Shown in pieces: positions 17,038-25,693 of a stretch of 57,729 nucleotides of DNA. The notes beneath the pieces were generated by a model, which had not been told where the DNA came from, ran no database searches, and worked only from the letters and a program-made list of their open reading frames with translations. This stretch comes from CAYORM01 sp964406375 (GTDB lineage: Bacteria > Pseudomonadota > Alphaproteobacteria > DSM-16000 > Inquilinaceae): the NCBI GenBank assembly GCA_964406375.1, contig CAYORM010000015.1, forward strand, positions 1 through 57,729. The letters are read 5' to 3'. Positions within the stretch are counted from its first letter, which is position 1. Each line of letters opens with the position of its first letter. A program made the position numbers and the translations under genes.

Positions 17038-18521
17038 CGCGCAGGCTCCATGGCGGCCGGCAGCCTTGTCGCGACATCCGGCCGCGTCGTCTCGAGGAGA
17101 AAGCGGTCGAGGAGGTTCTGCGCGACACGCATCCGGTAGGCAGCACTAGCCCGCATGTCAGAGAGCGGCGTGAAGCTGTCGGCGATCGCGGCGCGGCCGC
17201 GCGCCACCGTCGCCGCATCCCAGGGCCGCCCCGTCATCGCCGCCTCGGCCGCGCCGGCCCGGGCTGGCACGCCTGCCATCCCGCCATAGGCGATGCGGAT
17301 CTCCTCGACCCGGCCCGCCGGGTCGAGGCGCAGGCGAAAGGCGCCGAGGACGGCGGAGATGTCCTGGTCATGCCGCTTGGAGACCTTGTAGCAGGCGAAG
17401 CGCTCGTCCGGCCGGGGCAGCGGCAACTCGATCGCCTCGACGAACTCGCCTTGTCGCCGGTCCTGTCTGCCATAGGCCAGGAAGAAGGCCTCGAGCGGCA
17501 GGCGCCGCCGCTCGGCCCCGCGGCACAGCACCAGCTCGGCGCCGAGAACGATGAAGGGCGGCGGCGTGTCGCCGATCGGCGAGCCATTGGCGATGTTGCC
17601 GCCGATCGTGCCGAGCGCGCGGATCTGCGTCGAGCCGATGCGCGCGAAGAGCTCGTCGAACGGCGGCCACAGTGCCGCTAGCACCGGACGGGCGGCCGCA
17701 TAGCTGACCCCGGCGCCGATGACGAGCCGGTCGCCCGCACGCTCGATCCGCTGCAGTGCCTCGACCCGGCCCGTCCAGATGAGGGTGTCGAGCCGGCGGT
17801 GCAGCTTGGTCACCCACAGCCCGACATCGGTGCCGCCGGACAGCACCACGGCCTCGGGATGCTCCAGCAGCAGCGCTGCCAGCGCCTCGGTGGTACGCGG
17901 CGCGAAAAACCGTCGGCCTGCCGCTTCGATCGCGAAGGCGTCGGAGGGCAGGCGCGCGAGTGCCGCCGCGGTCTCCGCCGCCTCGGCTGCGAAGCGGTCC
18001 TGCGGCCGGCCCATCGCCCGCGCCGCCGCGACGATCGGCCCGTAACCGGTGCAGCGGCACAGATTGCCGGCCAGCGCCTCGTCGATCGCCTCCCGCGACG
18101 GCGTCGGGTCCTCCGGTCCGTTCGCCCCATGCGCGAAGGCGAAGAGCGACATGACGATACCCGGCGTGCAGAAGCCGCATTGCGAGGCATGCGCCTCGAC
18201 CATCGCCCGCTGGATGGGATGCAGCACCTCGCCCTCGGCGAGATCCTCGACGGTGACGAGATGCGTGCCGTCGAGCGTCGGCAGGAACTGGATGCAGGCA
18301 TTGACCGCGCGATAGCTCATGCCACCTTCGGCTGTCGGCGTCCCCACCGCGACGGTGCAGGCGCCGCAATCGCCCTCCGCGCAGCCCTCCTTGGTACCGC
18401 GCCGGCGCTCGACCCGCCGGAGGTATTCGAGCACCGTCATCGTCGGCTCGAACCCGGTGAGGCGACGCTCCCGGCGCTCGGCGCCAAGCAGGAAATGGAC
18501 GGCGTCCCGCATCCCGGTCAC
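17034..18521 (-). CDS. xdhA: Xanthine dehydrogenase, FeS/FAD subunit
   Basis: A 495-residue small subunit. The N-terminal plant-type [2Fe-2S] domain has CAEGDCGACTV with Cys47, 52 and 55; the second [2Fe-2S] domain has CGFCTPGIVMS and LCRCTGYGPI. The C-terminal part is the FAD domain with VVLSGGTDVGLWVTK and GTIGGNIANGSPIGD. It passes electrons from the molybdenum centre to NAD+. The GTG at 18521 overlaps the uraH stop (GTGA); an ATG three codons later is an alternative. Confidence 0.96.
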   Translation of the reverse strand: MTGMRDAVHFLLGAERRERRLTGFEPTMTVLEYLRRVERRRGTKEGCAEGDCGACTVAVGTPTAEGGMSYRAVNACIQFLPTLDGTHLVTVEDLAEGEVLHPIQRAMVEAHASQCGFCTPGIVMSLFAFAHGANGPEDPTPSREAIDEALAGNLCRCTGYGPIVAAARAMGRPQDRFAAEAAETAAALARLPSDAFAIEAAGRRFFAPRTTEALAALLLEHPEAVVLSGGTDVGLWVTKLHRRLDTLIWTGRVEALQRIERAGDRLVIGAGVSYAAARPVLAALWPPFDELFARIGSTQIRALGTIGGNIANGSPIGDTPPPFIVLGAELVLCRGAERRRLPLEAFFLAYGRQDRRQGEFVEAIELPLPRPDERFACYKVSKRHDQDISAVLGAFRLRLDPAGRVEEIRIAYGGMAGVPARAGAAEAAMTGRPWDAATVARGRAAIADSFTPLSDMRASAAYRMRVAQNLLDRFLLETTRPDVATRLPAAMEPAR

Positions 18522-18874
18522 GACCCCCGATAGGTCGAATACCCGTAGGGCGAGAGCAGGAGCGGTACGTGATAATGCTGCCCGGGGTCGGCGATGCCGA
18601 AGCGCACCGGCACCTCGTCAAGGAAGGGTGGCTCGGGCAGCGTGAGGCCCGAGCGCCGGAAATAGGCACCGGCGCGGAAGACCAGCTCCCACCGTCCGGC
18701 CACCATCGCCCGCCCCTCGAGCAGCGGACGGTCGCAACGGCCATCGGCATTGGTCTCGGCCTGTACGATCAGCCGCCGGTCGGTGCCGTCGAGGCGGAAG
18801 AGTTCGATCCACAGCCCCGCCGCCGGCCGGCCGCGGGCGGTGTCCAGAACGTGCGTCGTCAGTCGCCCCGCCAT
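18518..18874 (-). CDS. uraH: 5-hydroxyisourate hydrolase
   Basis: A 118-residue transthyretin-like protein that hydrolyses 5-hydroxyisourate to OHCU. It begins RLTTHVLDTARGRPA, the usual N-terminal strand with the active-site His, and ends with the diagnostic tetrapeptide YRGS. GGGGAGGAGA lies before the ATG. It is the first gene of the leftward purine operon, directly before xdhA, and is divergent from puuE. Confidence 0.96.
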   Translation of the reverse strand: MAGRLTTHVLDTARGRPAAGLWIELFRLDGTDRRLIVQAETNADGRCDRPLLEGRAMVAGRWELVFRAGAYFRRSGLTLPEPPFLDEVPVRFGIADPGQHYHVPLLLSPYGYSTYRGS

Positions 18875-18919
18875 CCGCTCTCCGTCTCCTCCCCCTGTCT
18901 CCTGCCGAGGCTACCGCCA

Positions 18920-18935
18920 TCCTTCGGCCGAAGGA
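18920..18935. promoter_or_regulatory. Perfect 16-bp palindrome, candidate operator of the divergent purine operons
   Basis: TCCTTCGGCCGAAGGA is fully self-complementary and lies in the 153-bp gap between uraH (leftward) and puuE (rightward), 46 bp from the uraH start and 93 bp from the puuE start. A single site here could control both arms of purine breakdown. The regulator is not in the window. Confidence 0.45.
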
Positions 18936-19027
18936 AAGGCGTTCGGGACGACAGTGCCGCCGACCGCCGGGCTTGAACGGGGGCGCGGCCTGCGGCCATC
19001 CTTGTGCCGCGACGGAACGGGGGAACG

Positions 19028-19963
19028 ATGATGGAGGGGACCTATCCCCGGGATCTGATCGGTTACGGGCCGACACCACCCGCGGCGGACTGGCCGGGCG
19101 GTGCGCGGGTGGCCGTTCAGTTCGTGCTGAATTACGAGGAGGGAGGCGAGGCGTCCATCCTGCATGGCGACCCCGCCTCGGAGGCCTTCCTGTCCGAGAT
19201 CGTCAACGCCCAGCCGCTGCCGGGTGCGCGCCACATCTCGATGGAGCAGATCTACGAGTACGGCAGCCGCGTCGGGGTCTGGCGCATCCTCGACCTGTTC
19301 CGCCGCAAATCGGTGCCGCTGACGATATTCGCCGTCGCCATGGCGCTGGAACGCAACCCGAAGGTGGCGGAGGTCGCGGTCGCCGACGGTCACGAGATCT
19401 GCAGCCATGGCTGGCGCTGGATCAACTATCAGAACGTGCCCGAGGCGGTGGAACGCGAGCACATGCAGCGGGCGATCGAGACGATCCGCCGCATCACCGG
19501 CCAGCGGCCGCTCGGCTGGTACACCGGCCGCACCAGCCCCAATACCCGCCGCCTCGTCGCCGAAGAGGGCGGCTTCCTCTACGATGCCGACGATTACAGT
19601 GACGACCTGCCCTTCTGGACCCGGGTCGAGGGGCGGCCGCATCTCGTCGTCCCCTATACGCTCGATGCCAATGACATGCGCTTTGCGACGGTGCAGGGCT
19701 TCAGTTCGGGCGACCAGTTCTTCGCCTATCTGCGCGACGCCTTCGACACGCTCTATGAGGAGGGGGCGACGACGCCGCGCATGATGTCGATCGGGTTGCA
19801 TTGCCGGCTCGTCGGGCGCCCCGGACGGATCCGCGCGCTCGAGCGCTTCATCGACTACGCCCAGGCCTTCGACCGCGTCTGGTTCTGCCGGCGGATCGAC
19901 ATCGCCCGCCACTGGCGTGAGCGGCACCCCTTCCCCTCCCGCGCGACGGGGCAGGCGCCGTGA
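19028..19963 (+). CDS. puuE: Allantoinase PuuE (polysaccharide deacetylase-like)
   Basis: A 311-residue NodB-homology enzyme that opens allantoin to allantoate. Family motifs are YPRDLIGYG at the N-terminus, VQFVLNYEEGGE, YEYGSRVGVWR, EICSHGWRWINYQ (metal-binding His pair) and GWYTGRTSPNTR. This class is unrelated to the metal-dependent AllB allantoinase. The ATG at 19028 has GGGGG 5 bases upstream; an in-frame GTG at 19004 is less likely. It starts the rightward operon and overlaps uraD by GTGA. Confidence 0.94.
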   Translation: MMEGTYPRDLIGYGPTPPAADWPGGARVAVQFVLNYEEGGEASILHGDPASEAFLSEIVNAQPLPGARHISMEQIYEYGSRVGVWRILDLFRRKSVPLTIFAVAMALERNPKVAEVAVADGHEICSHGWRWINYQNVPEAVEREHMQRAIETIRRITGQRPLGWYTGRTSPNTRRLVAEEGGFLYDADDYSDDLPFWTRVEGRPHLVVPYTLDANDMRFATVQGFSSGDQFFAYLRDAFDTLYEEGATTPRMMSIGLHCRLVGRPGRIRALERFIDYAQAFDRVWFCRRIDIARHWRERHPFPSRATGQAP

Positions 19964-20499
19964 GCCGCGACAGCACCCCGCTCGACCCGCCGCCACGAAC
20001 GCTCGATCGCGACACCTTCCTCGCCCGCTATGGCGGCGTCTACGAGCACTCCCCGTGGATCGCCGCCGCCGCCCATGACCGCGGCCTCGGCCCGGCGGAG
20101 GACACGGCCGAGGGGCTCGCCGCGGCGATGGCCGCGGTGGTGGAGGCGGCGCCCGAGGCCGCCAAACTCGCCCTGCTGCGCGCCCATCCCGATCTCGCCG
20201 GCCGGCTCGCCATCGAGGGCCGGCTTGGCGCCGCCTCAGCGGCCGAACAGGCGAGCGCCGGGCTCGATCGCTGCACGCCCGAGGAGTTCGCGCGCTTCTC
20301 CGCGCTCAACGAGCGCTATCGGGCGCGCTTCGGCTTTCCCTTCATCATCGCCGTGCGCGGCCTCGACCGGGCGGCCATCCTCGCCGCCTTCGAGCGGCGC
20401 GTCGAGGCGGAGCCGGCAGAGGAGCGCGCCACCGCGCTCGCCCAAGTCCATCGCATCGCCCTGCTGCGCCTTCGCCAGATCGGAGGTTCCGTTCCGTGA
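19960..20499 (+). CDS. uraD: OHCU decarboxylase
   Basis: A 179-residue enzyme that decarboxylates 2-oxo-4-hydroxy-4-carboxy-5-ureidoimidazoline to S-allantoin. The active-site segment LLRAHPDLAGRLA contains the catalytic His, and the C-terminal half has NERYRARFGFPFIIAVRG, both typical of the family. The GTG start overlaps the puuE stop, and its end overlaps the allantoicase GTG, so the operon is coupled throughout. It acts directly after UraH. Confidence 0.95.
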   Translation: MSRDSTPLDPPPRTLDRDTFLARYGGVYEHSPWIAAAAHDRGLGPAEDTAEGLAAAMAAVVEAAPEAAKLALLRAHPDLAGRLAIEGRLGAASAAEQASAGLDRCTPEEFARFSALNERYRARFGFPFIIAVRGLDRAAILAAFERRVEAEPAEERATALAQVHRIALLRLRQIGGSVP

Positions 20500-21518
20500 C
20501 ACATGCCGATCCGACCCTGCCCGATTTCGCCCGCCGCTATCCCAACCTCGCGCTGCCGGCGTTCGGTGCCGCGGTGATCTTCGCGACCGACGACTTCTTC
20601 GCCGACAAGGCACGGCTGATCGCGCCGGAAGAGCCGGTCTTCGTGCCGGACCGCTACGACGATCACGGCAAGTGGATGGACGGGTGGGAGAGCCGGCGGC
20701 GCCGCGGCCCGGGGCACGATCACTGCATCATCCGGCTCGGCGTCCCGGCGACGGTGATGGGCGTCGACATTGATACGCGCCATTTCACCGGCAACTACCC
20801 ACCGGCCGCCGCACTCGAAGGCTGCGCCGCGGGCGACGATCCGATGCGGGAGGAGAGCTGGCGGACCATCCTGCCGGTGATGCCGCTGTCGGGTGACGCG
20901 CATCATTTCCGGGCGGTCGACGCGGCCGGGCCCTTCGGCTTCCTGCGGCTGCACATCTATCCCGATGGCGGGGTGGCGCGGCTGCGCGTCTACGGCCTGC
21001 CGCAGCATGATTGGAGCGCCCTGCCGTCCGATGGCGAGGTCGATCTTGCCGCCCTGGTGCATGGCGGGATCGCGGTCGCCTGGAGCGATGCGCATTACGG
21101 CAACCCGTCGAAGATGCTGGCGCCCGGTCGCGGCGCCAATATGGGCGATGGCTGGGAGACGCGGCGGCGGCGCGAGCCCGGCAACGAATGGGCTGTGCTG
21201 GCGCTCGGCGTACCGGGAACGGTACGGCGCATCCTGATCGACACCGCGCATTTCAAAGGCAACTTCCCCGACCGGGTGTCGATCCAGGCGGCAAGGCTCG
21301 ATCCTGCGAGCGGTGGCCAAGCGATCGACAGGCTGATCGTCAACCAGTCGATGTTCTGGCCGACGCTCCTGCCCGAGACGCCCATGGGCCCCGACGCCGA
21401 GCACCTGATCGATGATGACCGCATCGCCGCGCTCGGCCCGATCACCCATGTCCGGGTCAACTCCATCCCCGATGGCGGAATCAGCCGGCTGCGGCTGTTC
21501 GGAATACCGCAGCGATGA
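20496..21518 (+). CDS. alc: Allantoicase
   Basis: A 340-residue enzyme that splits allantoate into ureidoglycolate and urea. It shows the internal duplication of the family: two homologous beta domains, each with a GKWMDGWESRRRR-like or NMGDGWETRRRR-like segment, an IDTxHFxGN motif (DIDTRHFTGNYP and LIDTAHFKGNFP) and a VRxxxxPDGG/LRxxIYPDGG end. The GTG start overlaps the uraD stop. Confidence 0.95.
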   Translation: MTHADPTLPDFARRYPNLALPAFGAAVIFATDDFFADKARLIAPEEPVFVPDRYDDHGKWMDGWESRRRRGPGHDHCIIRLGVPATVMGVDIDTRHFTGNYPPAAALEGCAAGDDPMREESWRTILPVMPLSGDAHHFRAVDAAGPFGFLRLHIYPDGGVARLRVYGLPQHDWSALPSDGEVDLAALVHGGIAVAWSDAHYGNPSKMLAPGRGANMGDGWETRRRREPGNEWAVLALGVPGTVRRILIDTAHFKGNFPDRVSIQAARLDPASGGQAIDRLIVNQSMFWPTLLPETPMGPDAEHLIDDDRIAALGPITHVRVNSIPDGGISRLRLFGIPQR

Positions 21519-22009
21519 GACGGATCGAGGCCCGGCCGCTGACGCGTGAAGCCTTCGCCCCCTATGGCGACGTGATCGAGACCCAGGGCGCGGCCCATTT
21601 CCCGATCAATGCCGGCACCTGCGAGCGCTTCCACGACCTCGCCCGGATCGACGTGGCCGAGGGCGGCGGACGGCCGCTCATCAGCATCGTCCGGGCCCGA
21701 CCGGTCGCCCTGCCCGCGCCGCTGCGGCTGATGGAGCGGCATCCGCTCGGCAGCCAGATCTTCTTGCCACTCAGCCCCGCCACCTTCCTTGTCGTGGTCG
21801 CCCCGCCGATCGATCGGCCCGGACCCGCCGATCTCGTCGCCTTTCGGGCGGCACCGGGCCAGGGTGTGAACTATGCCCGCGGCACCTGGCACCACCCGCT
21901 GCTGGCCCTCGACCGCGAGACCGATTTCGTGGTCATCGACCGTGGCGGGCCGGGCGACAATCTCGTCGAGGTGCCGCTTGCCCCGGAGGCCGCCCTGCTG
22001 ATCGGCTGA
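21515..22009 (+). CDS. allA: Ureidoglycolate lyase
   Basis: A 164-residue cupin-like enzyme that cleaves ureidoglycolate into glyoxylate and urea. Motifs include FAPYGDVIE, a central MERHPLGSQIFLPL with the active-site His, and GVNYARGTWHHPLLAL. It ends the rightward purine operon and overlaps alc by ATGA. No urease gene lies in the window, so the fate of the urea is not shown. Confidence 0.94.
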   Translation: MRRIEARPLTREAFAPYGDVIETQGAAHFPINAGTCERFHDLARIDVAEGGGRPLISIVRARPVALPAPLRLMERHPLGSQIFLPLSPATFLVVVAPPIDRPGPADLVAFRAAPGQGVNYARGTWHHPLLALDRETDFVVIDRGGPGDNLVEVPLAPEAALLIG

Positions 22010-22031
22010 ACCGGCGGCCGGGTCACGCCCC

Positions 22032-22793
22032 GTGCCGTCTTGCCAGGACGCGTCCCCGGCCCTATCGCTCGCGCCCGTGACCGCTTTCCGCCCCCCCTCC
22101 GGCCTGCGCGAGACGATCGGCCGCGTCAACGCCTTCGCGCGGCGGCGGCGCTGGCTGGTGTCCGGCGTCGCGGTCGCGCTGCTCTGCCTTATCTCGATCC
22201 TCTTCGCCGACCGGATCGCCGGCCGCTATTTCGAAGCCTGGTGGGAGCAGCCGCACGGGTTGCGCTTCGAGGCGCTGAGCGACATCGGCCTCGGCATCTG
22301 GTGGTACACGATCGCGATCTTCGGCTGGCTCGGCTTCAAGCTCGCCGCTTTCCTGTCGCCACATGGTGACCTCGCCGCCCTCAACCGGCGGCGCGCGCGC
22401 AGCTTCCGCTTCATGACCGTCGCGCTCCTCCTTTCGGGCGCCGTCAATGCCGCACTGAAACTCGTCTTCGGCCGGCCGCGGCCGAAATTCCTCGACGACG
22501 ATCTCTACGGCTTCTACCCCTTCTCGGTCTTCGGCTCGAACAGCTTCCCCTCGGGCCATGCCCAGACGATCGCCACGGTCGCTTTTTGCCTGTGGGCGAT
22601 CTTCCCGCGCTGGGGCTGGGCGCTGGCCGCCATGGCGGTCGTCATCGCCTTCTCCCGCGTCGCCGCCTTCGCGCATTACCCCTCCGACGTCGTGGCCGGC
22701 CTCTGGATCGGCGCGCTGGTCGCCTGGGTGGTGCGGCGGCGCTTCGAGGAGAGGGGAGGCCCGGTGACGCTCCAACTGCCACCGACCCGATGA
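22032..22793 (+). CDS. PAP2-family phosphatase, membrane protein
   Basis: A 253-residue membrane protein (or 238 if the GTG at 22077 is used). It has about five hydrophobic segments and the three-part phosphatase motif KLVFGRPRP, PSGHA, and SRVAAFAHYPSDV. Such enzymes remove phosphate from undecaprenyl pyrophosphate, phosphatidic acid or lipid A. Its stop overlaps the next gene by ATGA. Substrate cannot be told from sequence. Confidence 0.88.
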   Translation: MPSCQDASPALSLAPVTAFRPPSGLRETIGRVNAFARRRRWLVSGVAVALLCLISILFADRIAGRYFEAWWEQPHGLRFEALSDIGLGIWWYTIAIFGWLGFKLAAFLSPHGDLAALNRRRARSFRFMTVALLLSGAVNAALKLVFGRPRPKFLDDDLYGFYPFSVFGSNSFPSGHAQTIATVAFCLWAIFPRWGWALAAMAVVIAFSRVAAFAHYPSDVVAGLWIGALVAWVVRRRFEERGGPVTLQLPPTR

Positions 22794-23668
22794 TCGCCGC
22801 CCTCCTTCCCGTCATCCTGCCGGTCATCGGCTGCGCCGTGATCGGTTATCTGTGGGCGCGGTCGCCCTGGCCCTTCGAGCTCGATTTCGTCACCCGTCTG
22901 ATCACCACGGTCGGCACGCCGAGCCTTATTTTTTCGACCCTGCTGCGGCTCGGTGTCCCGCCCTGGGAGATCGCCCGCCAGATGGGGTTCGGCTTCGCCA
23001 CGGTGGCGGTCGGCGCCGCGGCGGGCACCGCCGCCCTCTATGCCTTCGGCCGCTTCGACAGGCGGCTGCTGCCGGCGGTGATGTTGCCCAATGCCGGCAA
23101 TCTCGGCCTGCCGATTGCCTTCTTCGCCTTCGGCGATCCCGGTCTCGCCCTGGCCATCCCTTTCGCCGCGACGATGACGATCTGTCACTTCACGATCGGC
23201 GTCGCCTGCGCGACGGGACGGGCGGCCTGGTCACAGATCCTGTCCACGCCGACGATCTGGGCGATCCTGCTGGCCTTCCTGCTTCTCAGCGTCGAGATCC
23301 CGGCGCCGGTCTGGCTGCTCAACCTGACCGGCCTTCTCGGGGGGCTGATGATGCCGCTGATGCTCATCGCACTCGGGGTCTCGCTGGCGCGGCTGCGCAT
23401 CAACCATCTGCGCGTGTCGGGGCTGCTCGCGATGCTGCGCCTCGTCTTCGGCCTGTCGATCGGCTGGGGGATGGTGACGCTGTTCGGCCTCGAAGGCCCC
23501 ATCGCCGGCGTCCTCGTGCTGCAATCGGCGATGCCGCCGGCCGTGTTCACCTATCTCTTCGCGGCGCGCTATGCCGGTCCGGCGGAGGAGGTCGCGGGCG
23601 CCGTCGTCCTCGGGACACTCGCGACGCTGCTGCTCCTGCCGGCGATGCTGATCCTCGTGATGCCGTAG
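22790..23668 (+). CDS. AEC-family transporter
   Basis: A 292-residue integral membrane protein with about ten hydrophobic segments. The motif LPNAGNLGLPIAFFAFG in the N-terminal half and LQSAMPPAVFTYLFAARY in the C-terminal half are typical of the auxin efflux carrier (AEC) family, whose bacterial members move organic acids such as malate or malonate. It is coupled to the PAP2 gene by ATGA. No substrate is indicated by context. Confidence 0.9.
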   Translation: MIAALLPVILPVIGCAVIGYLWARSPWPFELDFVTRLITTVGTPSLIFSTLLRLGVPPWEIARQMGFGFATVAVGAAAGTAALYAFGRFDRRLLPAVMLPNAGNLGLPIAFFAFGDPGLALAIPFAATMTICHFTIGVACATGRAAWSQILSTPTIWAILLAFLLLSVEIPAPVWLLNLTGLLGGLMMPLMLIALGVSLARLRINHLRVSGLLAMLRLVFGLSIGWGMVTLFGLEGPIAGVLVLQSAMPPAVFTYLFAARYAGPAEEVAGAVVLGTLATLLLLPAMLILVMP

Positions 23669-23674
23669 CGGCGC

Positions 23675-23878
23675 TCAGCCGTCCGTCTCGCCCTGCGCCT
23701 CGATCTCGCGGCGCCGGCGGGCGTACTCCTCCGGCGGGATCAGGCCGCGCGCCGCCATCGCCTCGAGCGCGGCGAGCGAGCGGCGCCGGTCCTCTGCCGC
23801 ATCCAGCCCGCTCTCGGCATCGGTATCGGCCGACGCCGCGGCGGGGCGGCGCCCGGGGCGTTCCGTGTCGCGTCTCAT
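23675..23878 (-). CDS. Small SHOCT-like protein
   Basis: A 67-residue protein. The first half is charged and low in complexity; the second, with LAALEAMAARGLIPPEEYARRR, matches the pattern of a SHOCT domain, a short C-terminal oligomerisation helix pair. No membrane segment is seen. GAGGAGAGG lies just before the ATG, which supports it as a real gene. It is convergent with the AEC transporter gene, 6 bases away. Function unknown. Confidence 0.65.
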   Translation of the reverse strand: MRRDTERPGRRPAAASADTDAESGLDAAEDRRRSLAALEAMAARGLIPPEEYARRRREIEAQGETDG

Positions 23879-24022
23879 CGCGGCCTCTCCTCGTCCAGAC
23901 GATGCGCGGCATCATGCCCGAAACCGGCCCCCCGCGGCATGGTGGCATACGGGTTCCCGCCGCCGCGCCGTCCGGCTAGAGAAGACCGGTCAACCCGGCA
24001 TCGGGCCGGGTCGGGGGTTTCC

Positions 24023-25159
24023 ATGCAGGACTATCGTTACCTCGTCGTCGGCGCAGGCATGGCCGGCGCCTCCGTCGCGGCCGAACTCGCGCGCCACGGC
24101 AGCGTTATCCTCCTCGAGACCGAGGACCGCCCCGGCTATCACACGACCGGGCGCTCCGCCGCCCACTACACCGAGACCTACGGACCGCCGCTCGTCCGCG
24201 CGCTGACGCAGGCAAGCCGGGCCTTCTACGACGCGCCGCCGGCGGGCTTCGCCGACGCGCCGCTGCTCACCCCGCGCGGCTCGCTGATGGTCGCCCCGCC
24301 CGGCGACGAGGCGCAGCTGGACGACGCCGCCGCCACCTTCGGCGCCGAACTCGGCGATCTGCACCGGCTCGGGGCCGAGGAGGCGATGCGGCTCGTCCCG
24401 ACCCTGCGGCCTGAGGCCGTCGCCGGCGGTGTCTACGAGCCGGGCTCGAAGGACATGGATGTCGCGGCGATCCATCAGGGTTATCTGCGCATGCTGAAGG
24501 CGGCGGGCGGCGTGATCGCGACGGGCGCCGAGCTCCTCGCGCTCGATCGCCGCGACGGGCTTTGGCACGCCGAGACCGCCCAGGGTCCGGTCACCGCGGC
24601 GATTGTGGTCAATGCCGCCGGGGCCTGGGCCGATGTGGTCGGCAAGCGGGCCGGTGCCGCGCCGATCGGTCTCGTCCCCAAGCGTCGTACCGCGGTGATC
24701 TTCGAGCCGCGCGATCCGGCGGCCGTCGACCCGGCCTGGCCGTTCGTCGCCGATCTCGCCGCCACCTGGTATTTCCGGCCCGAGGCAGGACACGTCTTCT
24801 GCTCGCCGGCCGATGAGACCCCGTCGCCGCCCTGCGATGCCCAGCCCGAGGAGCTCGACGTCGCCATCGCCCTCGACCGGATCGAGACGGCGACTTGGAT
24901 GCAGCCGCGGCGCGTCGTGGCGAAATGGGCGGGGCTGCGCTCCTTCGTCGAGGATGGCGAGCCGGTCTTCGGCTGGGACGAGACGGTTCCCGGCTTCTTC
25001 TGGTACGCCGCCCAGGGCGGCTACGGCATCCAGATGGCACCCGCCGCCGCCCGATTCGCCGCCGCGCTGATCGTCGATGAGGGCCTTCCCTCCGACCTCA
25101 CGGATCGTGGTATCGTTCCCGATGCATTGTCGCCGCGACGGTTGAGGAGCGCCCGATGA
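24023..25159 (+). CDS. FAD-dependent oxidoreductase, DAO family
   Basis: A 378-residue flavoprotein of the D-amino acid oxidase superfamily. The FAD site VVGAGMAGASVAAEL lies near the N-terminus, with GRSAAHYTETYGP following, VVNAAGAWAD in the middle and a C-terminal GGYGIQMAPAAARFAA. Close relatives are annotated as glycine/D-amino acid oxidases or dehydrogenases acting on secondary amines. The substrate is not clear. It overlaps the next lipoprotein gene by ATGA. Confidence 0.85.
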   Translation: MQDYRYLVVGAGMAGASVAAELARHGSVILLETEDRPGYHTTGRSAAHYTETYGPPLVRALTQASRAFYDAPPAGFADAPLLTPRGSLMVAPPGDEAQLDDAAATFGAELGDLHRLGAEEAMRLVPTLRPEAVAGGVYEPGSKDMDVAAIHQGYLRMLKAAGGVIATGAELLALDRRDGLWHAETAQGPVTAAIVVNAAGAWADVVGKRAGAAPIGLVPKRRTAVIFEPRDPAAVDPAWPFVADLAATWYFRPEAGHVFCSPADETPSPPCDAQPEELDVAIALDRIETATWMQPRRVVAKWAGLRSFVEDGEPVFGWDETVPGFFWYAAQGGYGIQMAPAAARFAAALIVDEGLPSDLTDRGIVPDALSPRRLRSAR

Positions 25160-25605
25160 CCCGCCCGATCCTGGTCCCGATCCTGACCGCAGCTCTCGCC
25201 GGCCTGCTCGCCGGCTGCATGGGCATCGGCGACACCTCGAGCCAGGCCGCCACCCGGCAGAAACTGATCGGGATGTCGCAGTCCCAGCTCCTCGCCTGTG
25301 CGGGCGTGCCCGACCGCAGCCGGGTCGAGGGCACGGTCGAGTACATGACCTATGAGAATGCGATGATGACCGCCGATCGCCGGGCCGGCTTCGACCTCAC
25401 CACCGGCTTCGGGATCGGCACCGGCGTCGGCGTCGAGACGGGCTTCTCCACCCCGATCGGCGAGGAGGCGGTGCGCTCCGATTACTGCGAGGCGACATTC
25501 ACCGTCGCGAGCGGCCGGGTCGCCGATGTGACCTTCAACACCGCCGGCGGCTTCAACCGCTTCGACCAGTGCAGAACCCTGGTCCAGAGCTGCATCGCCT
25601 CCTGA
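25156..25605 (+). CDS. Small lipoprotein with SmpA/BamE-like N-terminal pattern
   Basis: A 149-residue protein with a lipoprotein signal (LTAALAGLLAGC, lipid-bearing Cys21). The stretch KLIGMSQSQLLACAGVPDRS resembles the start of the SmpA/BamE/OmlA fold, in which a helix is followed by a glycine-proline turn. A glycine-rich stretch and several cysteines follow. It probably resides in the outer membrane. It is coupled to the flavoprotein gene but shows no obvious functional link. Confidence 0.7.
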   Translation: MTRPILVPILTAALAGLLAGCMGIGDTSSQAATRQKLIGMSQSQLLACAGVPDRSRVEGTVEYMTYENAMMTADRRAGFDLTTGFGIGTGVGVETGFSTPIGEEAVRSDYCEATFTVASGRVADVTFNTAGGFNRFDQCRTLVQSCIAS

Positions 25606-25693
25606 CGGGACGCGCCGACACTGGCCTCACCGGGCCGAGGCAGATAGAGAACGCGGGGCCGCGCAGGGCCGATGCGTAAGGAGAGCTTTACGG

